Assembly: GCA_031259365.1 (NCBI GenBank)
Contig: JAIRLP010000046.1
Coordinates: 1-9,675, forward strand
Direction: 5' to 3'
DNA: 9,675 bases
From: Rickettsiales bacterium
GTDB taxonomy: Bacteria > Pseudomonadota > Alphaproteobacteria > Rs-D84
Part shown: piece after piece, positions 6,406 through 9,675 of the stretch
Layout: every line of letters starts with the position of its first letter
Position numbering within the stretch: the stretch's first letter is position 1
Translations under genes and position numbers: made by a program
The notes under the pieces: generated by a model
Seen by the model: the letters and a program-made list of their open reading frames with translations, nothing else
Told to the model about the DNA's origin: nothing
Databases searched by the model: none

Positions 6406-8784
6406 ATGGCAACTTTGACACTTGGTAAATCAGTAACAATTGACGCAGTTCAAAGCAAAAAAGGCGATGCCGTTTTTGTTGAACGTCGTAGACGCGTGGT
6501 GGCCCCAAACAGTAATGAACTGCGCGATGAACCAAAAGGTCCAGCGACTGCAAAAAATGCTGCAGATGAAAAGTTACGTGCGGTATTAGAAGCCGCCAAG
6601 GCCCGCGACGAAGAACGTCGCGCCCGCGAAGCAGAAGAAGATGCGGCAAGGGCAGCCCGCGAAGCTGAAATCCAGCGTGAACGGGGCGAATATGAACAGG
6701 TCAAAGAACAATTGGCTGCCCGTGAAACAGCTGCAGCCGAAGTTTCTGCCGTCGCAGAAAGTGAAAAATCTGAAACACGGGTAAAAAAATCATTTACACC
6801 GGGACCAGTTTTGTCTTCTCGCAAATCTGCAGATGAAGAAGAGCCGCGCCCAGGTAAACATATCCCAAGTAAGAAAGATTTTAAGAAAAAGATTTCTTTG
6901 AATGATATCGTGATTGGTGGTGGTGAAGATGATGAAGGGATTGCAATCCGTGGTGCAAATCGTCGCCGTAGCGAAGCATCACTGAAGCGTTTCCGTGAAA
7001 AAGCCCGCGCGATGTTCACTGCCCCGCAAAAGGTTGAACGCGTTGTAACATTGGGTGACACAATTACTGTTAAAGAATTGGCATCCATGATGGCTGAAAA
7101 GGTTGGTAACGTTGTTAAGAAATTAATGGAAATGGGAATGCTGGTTACGATGAACCAATCCATTGATGCTGATACAGCCGAATTGGTTGCAACCGAATTT
7201 GGTGCAGCGGTAAAGCGTGTTGATGTAAAGCCTTATGCCCAATTGTTGGAACGCGAACCAAACCCGGAAAACATGAAGCCACGCGCGCCAGTTGTGACTG
7301 TGGTGGGTCACGTTGATCATGGCAAGACTTCATTGCTGGACGCATTCCGTAATGCAAATGTGGTTGCCGGCGAAGCTGGTGGTATCACACAGCATATTTC
7401 TTCTTATGAAGTTAAAACAAAATCTGGTGAAACAATTACATTCTTGGATACACCAGGACACGAAACATTTACAGCTATGCGTGCACGCGGCGCCCAGATT
7501 GCTGATATCGTGGTGTTGGTGGTGGCGGCGAATGATTCTATTATGCCTCAGACAGTCGAAGCGATTAATCATATCCGTGCTGCGAATGTGCCGTTTATCG
7601 TTTCTATTAATAAAATCGATTTAGTCGACGCAAATGTGGAAAAGGTAAAAACAGACTTGCTGCAACACGAAGTCCAAGTAGAAGACTTTGGCGGCGATGT
7701 TCAGGCTGTGCCAATTTCAGCATTAAAGAAAATGAATCTGGATAAATTAGAAGAAGCCATTTTATTACAGGCCGAGATGATGGATCTGAAAGCTGATGCT
7801 GATATGCCAGCTGTTGCGACCGTTGTCGAAGCAAAAATGGAAAAGGGTTTGGGATCTGTTGCAACTATCTTGATGCAACAGGGGACTTTGAAAATTGGCG
7901 ATGTATTTGTTGTTGGTGAAACATTTGGTCGCGTCCGTGGTTTAATTAATTCATTTGGCGAACGCGTAAAATCTGTTGGTCCCGCGCAACCTGTTATGGT
8001 CTTGGGATTGGAATCAGTTCCGGGCGCAGGTGATGATTTCCGCGTGTTGGAAACCGAAGCACAAACCCGTGAAGTTGCGGCCTATCGTGCGAATAAGGCC
8101 AAAGACAAAGCAAATGCCGCAAAACGTTCTTCTTTGGAAGATTTGTTTGCAAAACGCGATGCAAATCAGAAACTGATGTTACCAGTTGTCTTGCGCGCGG
8201 ACGTACAGGGTTCTGTCGAAGCTATTTCAGACATGTTAAAAGAAGTTGATTCTGAAAAAGCTGGTATCGAAATTTTGTCTGCGGGCGTTGGTCAGATTAC
8301 CGAAGGGGATATCAGATTGGCGGGCGCAAGCAATGCTGTGATTATCGCGTTTAACGTACGCGCGGATGCCGCCGTTCGTGATATGGCACGTAACAATGGT
8401 GTTGATATCAGATATCATTCTGTTGTTTATCGCATTACAGACGAATTGAAAGAAATCTTGTCTGGTAAATTGGCGCCGGAACGTCGTGAAAACTTTATCG
8501 GTTACGCAGATATTATTGCCCTGTTTACGGTGGGCAAGGGCGTACGCGTTGCTGGTTGTCGCGTTGCCGAAGGTGTTATCAAAAAAGACGCATTCGTACG
8601 CTTGTTGCGTGACAACGTTGTTGTCTATGATGGCAAGATCGGTATGCTGAAACGTGAAAAGAACGAAGTAAAAGAAGTAACAGTCGGTACAGAATTTGGT
8701 ATGTCCTTTGACAAGTATAATGACTTGAAAGAAGGGGATCGAGTTGAGTGTTACGAAGTCGAAGAAATAAAAGCAAAGCTATAA
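6406..8784 (+). CDS. infB: Translation initiation factor IF-2
   Basis: IF2 is the GTPase that brings fMet-tRNA to the 30S subunit and promotes subunit joining. The product has 792 residues. A short N-terminal basic patch (VERRRR, 25-30) is followed by a long charged, Ala/Glu/Arg-rich, probably helical linker (about 45-130). The IF2_N domain spans about 213-268 (TLGDTITVKELASMM). The G domain carries all five motifs: G1 GHVDHGKT (301-308), G2 GGITQHI (325-331), G3 DTPGH (348-352), G4 NKID (402-405) and G5 SAL (438-440). Domain II (about 466-565), domain III (about 593-690, with VVLRADVQGSVEAI) and the C-terminal fMet-tRNA-binding domain (about 700-790) follow. The start at 6406 has AGGAG seven bases upstream; an overlapping ATG at 6402 is out of frame. 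The linker is short for an alphaproteobacterial IF2. The last codons form part of a palindromic repeat (8773-8875). Confidence 0.98.
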   Translation: MATLTLGKSVTIDAVQSKKGDAVFVERRRRVVAPNSNELRDEPKGPATAKNAADEKLRAVLEAAKARDEERRAREAEEDAARAAREAEIQRERGEYEQVKEQLAARETAAAEVSAVAESEKSETRVKKSFTPGPVLSSRKSADEEEPRPGKHIPSKKDFKKKISLNDIVIGGGEDDEGIAIRGANRRRSEASLKRFREKARAMFTAPQKVERVVTLGDTITVKELASMMAEKVGNVVKKLMEMGMLVTMNQSIDADTAELVATEFGAAVKRVDVKPYAQLLEREPNPENMKPRAPVVTVVGHVDHGKTSLLDAFRNANVVAGEAGGITQHISSYEVKTKSGETITFLDTPGHETFTAMRARGAQIADIVVLVVAANDSIMPQTVEAINHIRAANVPFIVSINKIDLVDANVEKVKTDLLQHEVQVEDFGGDVQAVPISALKKMNLDKLEEAILLQAEMMDLKADADMPAVATVVEAKMEKGLGSVATILMQQGTLKIGDVFVVGETFGRVRGLINSFGERVKSVGPAQPVMVLGLESVPGAGDDFRVLETEAQTREVAAYRANKAKDKANAAKRSSLEDLFAKRDANQKLMLPVVLRADVQGSVEAISDMLKEVDSEKAGIEILSAGVGQITEGDIRLAGASNAVIIAFNVRADAAVRDMARNNGVDIRYHSVVYRITDELKEILSGKLAPERRENFIGYADIIALFTVGKGVRVAGCRVAEGVIKKDAFVRLLRDNVVVYDGKIGMLKREKNEVKEVTVGTEFGMSFDKYNDLKEGDRVECYEVEEIKAKL

Positions 8785-8875
8785 TAGCGCATCTAACGCG
8801 GTTGCCGATGGCTCATGTAGGTCAACTACACTACGCCATCGTCACCCATCGTTATCTGCACTATTCTAACTTTGC
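8773..8875. repeat. 103-bp REP/MITE-like imperfect palindrome, copy B, overlapping the infB 3' end
   Basis: Complementary arm blocks in order: GCAAAG (8773-8778) with CTTTGC (8870-8875); AATAG with CTATT; GCA with TGC; TAACG (8794-8798) with CGTTA (8850-8854); CGATGGC (8806-8812) with GCCATCG (8835-8841); TGTAG (8816-8820) with CTACA (8826-8830), enclosing GTCAA. Small mismatches separate the blocks. The left arm includes the last infB sense codons and stop. Architecture, the core CATGTA then GTCAA then TACACT, and an ATTCTAA segment near the right end match copy A at 4571-4681, in the same orientation. Two mismatches are C opposite A on the plus strand and become G-U pairs in minus-strand RNA. 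Confidence 0.7.
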
Positions 8876-8893
8876 TTATTAGTAAAAAGGGAG

Positions 8894-8919
8894 GGCGCAG
8901 GGTAAATCCTGCGCCTTTT
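8894..8919 (+). terminator. Intrinsic terminator of the nusA-infB operon
   Basis: GGCGCAGG (8894-8901) and CCTGCGCC (8908-8915) form a perfect 8-bp GC-rich stem with a 6-base loop, followed by TTTT (8916-8919). It lies 110 bases past the infB stop, just after palindrome copy B, and 24 bases before the next start codon. The short T-run may allow some read-through into the two small genes downstream. Confidence 0.8.
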
Positions 8920-8942
8920 CACGGAAAAGTGGGAAATAAAAA

Positions 8943-9173
8943 ATGGTATATGTAATTGAAGAAACAACAGTTGTGGATAATGTTGAACAACCAGCTGTTA
9001 CAGGCTGTACGTCTGATACACCATGCGCTTTGAAACAGATCAAAGACATGATGAAAAATGCAAAGAAAGTAACAAACCAAGATCCGGATTATGATGCCTT
9101 GTACGAACAATACAAGCAGGAAGAATCTTATAGATTCCTGATCAATGTTCGACAAGCAGCAAAATTTAAGTAA
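8943..9173 (+). CDS. Hypothetical 76-residue protein
   Basis: I do not recognise a family. The product is soluble-looking, with no signal peptide or membrane segment. It has an acidic, valine-rich start (MVYVIEETTVVDNVEQ), two cysteines in GCTSDTPCAL (21-30), and a charged, Lys/Asp/Tyr-rich helical second half (KQIKDMMKNAKK, YDALYEQYKQEESYRFL), ending basic. A modest ribosome binding sequence, GGGA (8931-8934), lies 8 bases before the ATG. It begins 24 bases after the infB terminator, with no clear promoter of its own, so expression may rely on read-through. The 6-base gap to the next ORF on the same strand, and codon use like its neighbours, support a real gene. It occupies the place where rbfA is often found, but I see no resemblance to RbfA. 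Confidence 0.6.
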   Translation: MVYVIEETTVVDNVEQPAVTGCTSDTPCALKQIKDMMKNAKKVTNQDPDYDALYEQYKQEESYRFLINVRQAAKFK

Positions 9174-9179
9174 AACGCC

Positions 9180-9551
9180 ATGTTAATATTAGAATACGAA
9201 GATATTCAAAAAGTAATCAAAGCCCCAACAGAATCTGGACAGGTTTATTCTTATGTGTATGCGCCCAAGGCAGACAATCTGACTGTGGTGGCCAAAACAA
9301 ACGTGATCTTTTGTGGAAAACAGACCAAGGTTATATCTGAATGCCGAAATATTAAACGCGGCGATTGGTATTTGGCAGATGGCTGTATACGCAGTAAAAC
9401 CAACAAAAACTTTATGTATAAGTTAACCTTGAATTCATTTGATGATGTGACTTTCTTTAACAACCCAGAAATATTAAATGCATTGGATGTAATGTTGTCT
9501 TTGGATAATGTAAAGAACACGGTTGCATTGTGTAAACGGAATATCAGATAA
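9180..9551 (+). CDS. Hypothetical 123-residue protein
   Basis: I do not recognise a family. The product lacks a signal peptide or membrane helix. Its pattern (SGQVYSYVYAPKADNLTVVAKTNVIFCGKQTKVI, broken here as residues 19-52) alternates as beta strands would, and the C-terminal half (FFNNPEILNALDVMLSLDN) looks helical. There are four cysteines, at FCGK, ECRN, GCIR and LCKR, spaced too widely for an obvious zinc knuckle. The ATG lies 6 bases after the preceding stop with no good Shine-Dalgarno, suggesting translational coupling; another start is possible but no better ATG is near. A hairpin terminator follows 5 bases after the stop, so the two small genes appear to form one unit. Confidence 0.65.
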   Translation: MLILEYEDIQKVIKAPTESGQVYSYVYAPKADNLTVVAKTNVIFCGKQTKVISECRNIKRGDWYLADGCIRSKTNKNFMYKLTLNSFDDVTFFNNPEILNALDVMLSLDNVKNTVALCKRNIR

Positions 9552-9555
9552 ATAA

Positions 9556-9578
9556 AAAACCGTCTAATCGGCGGTTTT
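9556..9578. terminator. Hairpin terminator after the two small genes, bidirectional in form
   Basis: AAAACCG (9556-9562) pairs with CGGTTTT (9572-9578) around a 9-base loop. In the plus sense it ends in TTTT. In the minus sense the stem is followed by a run of six T's, so it could stop transcription from either side. It sits immediately after the stop of the 123-residue ORF and immediately before a new promoter. Confidence 0.7.
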
Positions 9579-9584
9579 GTACGG

Positions 9585-9614
9585 TTGCGGCGATTCATGC
9601 GTTTATGATATAAT
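9585..9614 (+). promoter_or_regulatory. sigma70-like promoter for a transcript leaving the window
   Basis: TTGCGG (9585-9590), an 18-base spacer and a perfect TATAAT (9609-9614). It lies just downstream of a terminator, as a new transcription unit would require. Transcription would start near 9620-9622, inside a short hairpin sequence. The product is beyond the window. Confidence 0.6.
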
Positions 9615-9675
9615 CCATGCCGAAGCATGGAAACGCTTAAACCATGCCTGGGGTCGTAAACCCATGTAGAGAATG
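9615..9675 (+). other. Hairpin-rich start of an unidentified transcript (5' leader or RNA gene)
   Basis: Immediately after the -10 box, CCATGC (9615-9620), CGAA, then GCATGG (9625-9630) form a 6-bp tetraloop hairpin. GCATGG can alternatively pair with a second CCATGC at 9642-9647. A further stem, GGGT (9651-9654) with ACCC (9660-9663), follows. Several ATGs occur, most with early stops; the frame from 9644 stays open to the edge. I do not recognise tmRNA, RNase P RNA, 6S or SRP RNA. It could be a structured 5' leader or an unidentified small RNA. Confidence 0.4.

Noticed and set aside
6450..7163. Minus-strand ORF of 237 codons within infB
   Set aside because: It is Ser/Ala/Arg-rich because it reads the opposite strand of the repetitive charged linker of IF2; no start signal or family match.
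9627..9659. Possible 10-codon leader peptide (METLKPCLGS)
   Set aside because: No ribosome binding site and no regulatory codon run; it overlaps the hairpin arms and is too short to support by sequence alone.

Overview
The window most likely comes from an alphaproteobacterium with a moderately AT-rich genome. The proteins are Gram-negative in type (an LPS-export outer-membrane protein and its inner-membrane partner), and the NusA, IF2, LptF and SurA sequences look alphaproteobacterial. I did not identify a genus. Codon use looks uniform, and I see no phage, insertion-sequence transposase, CRISPR array or tRNA gene.

Left half, minus strand, in transcription order: lptF (start 4525), lptD (3467) and a short surA-like chaperone gene (1434). 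After a 247-base gap full of dyad symmetry comes the 5' part of rlmN (start 350), cut by the window edge. LptF and LptD belong to the machine that carries lipopolysaccharide to the cell surface. SurA escorts outer-membrane proteins, LptD among them, across the periplasm, so lptF-lptD-surA forms a working unit. lptF and lptD overlap at TAATG, and surA follows 17 bases after lptD. No lptG is present.

Right half, plus strand: nusA (start 4824) and infB (6406) form a compact transcription-translation operon with a clear promoter, a leader hairpin and a GC-rich intrinsic terminator. rimP, ylxR, rbfA and truB, the usual neighbours, are absent. Two small unrecognised genes follow (8943 and 9180), closed by a second hairpin terminator. 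The last ~90 bases hold a good sigma70-like promoter and the start of a hairpin-rich transcript that runs off the window.

The most unusual content is non-coding. Two imperfect palindromes of about 100 bp share architecture and a loop core (CATGTA, then GTCAA, then TACACT). One lies between the divergent lptF and nusA promoters; the other begins inside the last codons of infB. A third, strikingly symmetric 77-bp element of different design lies between surA and rlmN. They look like a REP- or MITE-like repeat family. A second point is that the lptF promoter places the transcript start at or within a few bases of the start codon, so lptF is probably leaderless and its true start is 47 codons inside the longest open frame.
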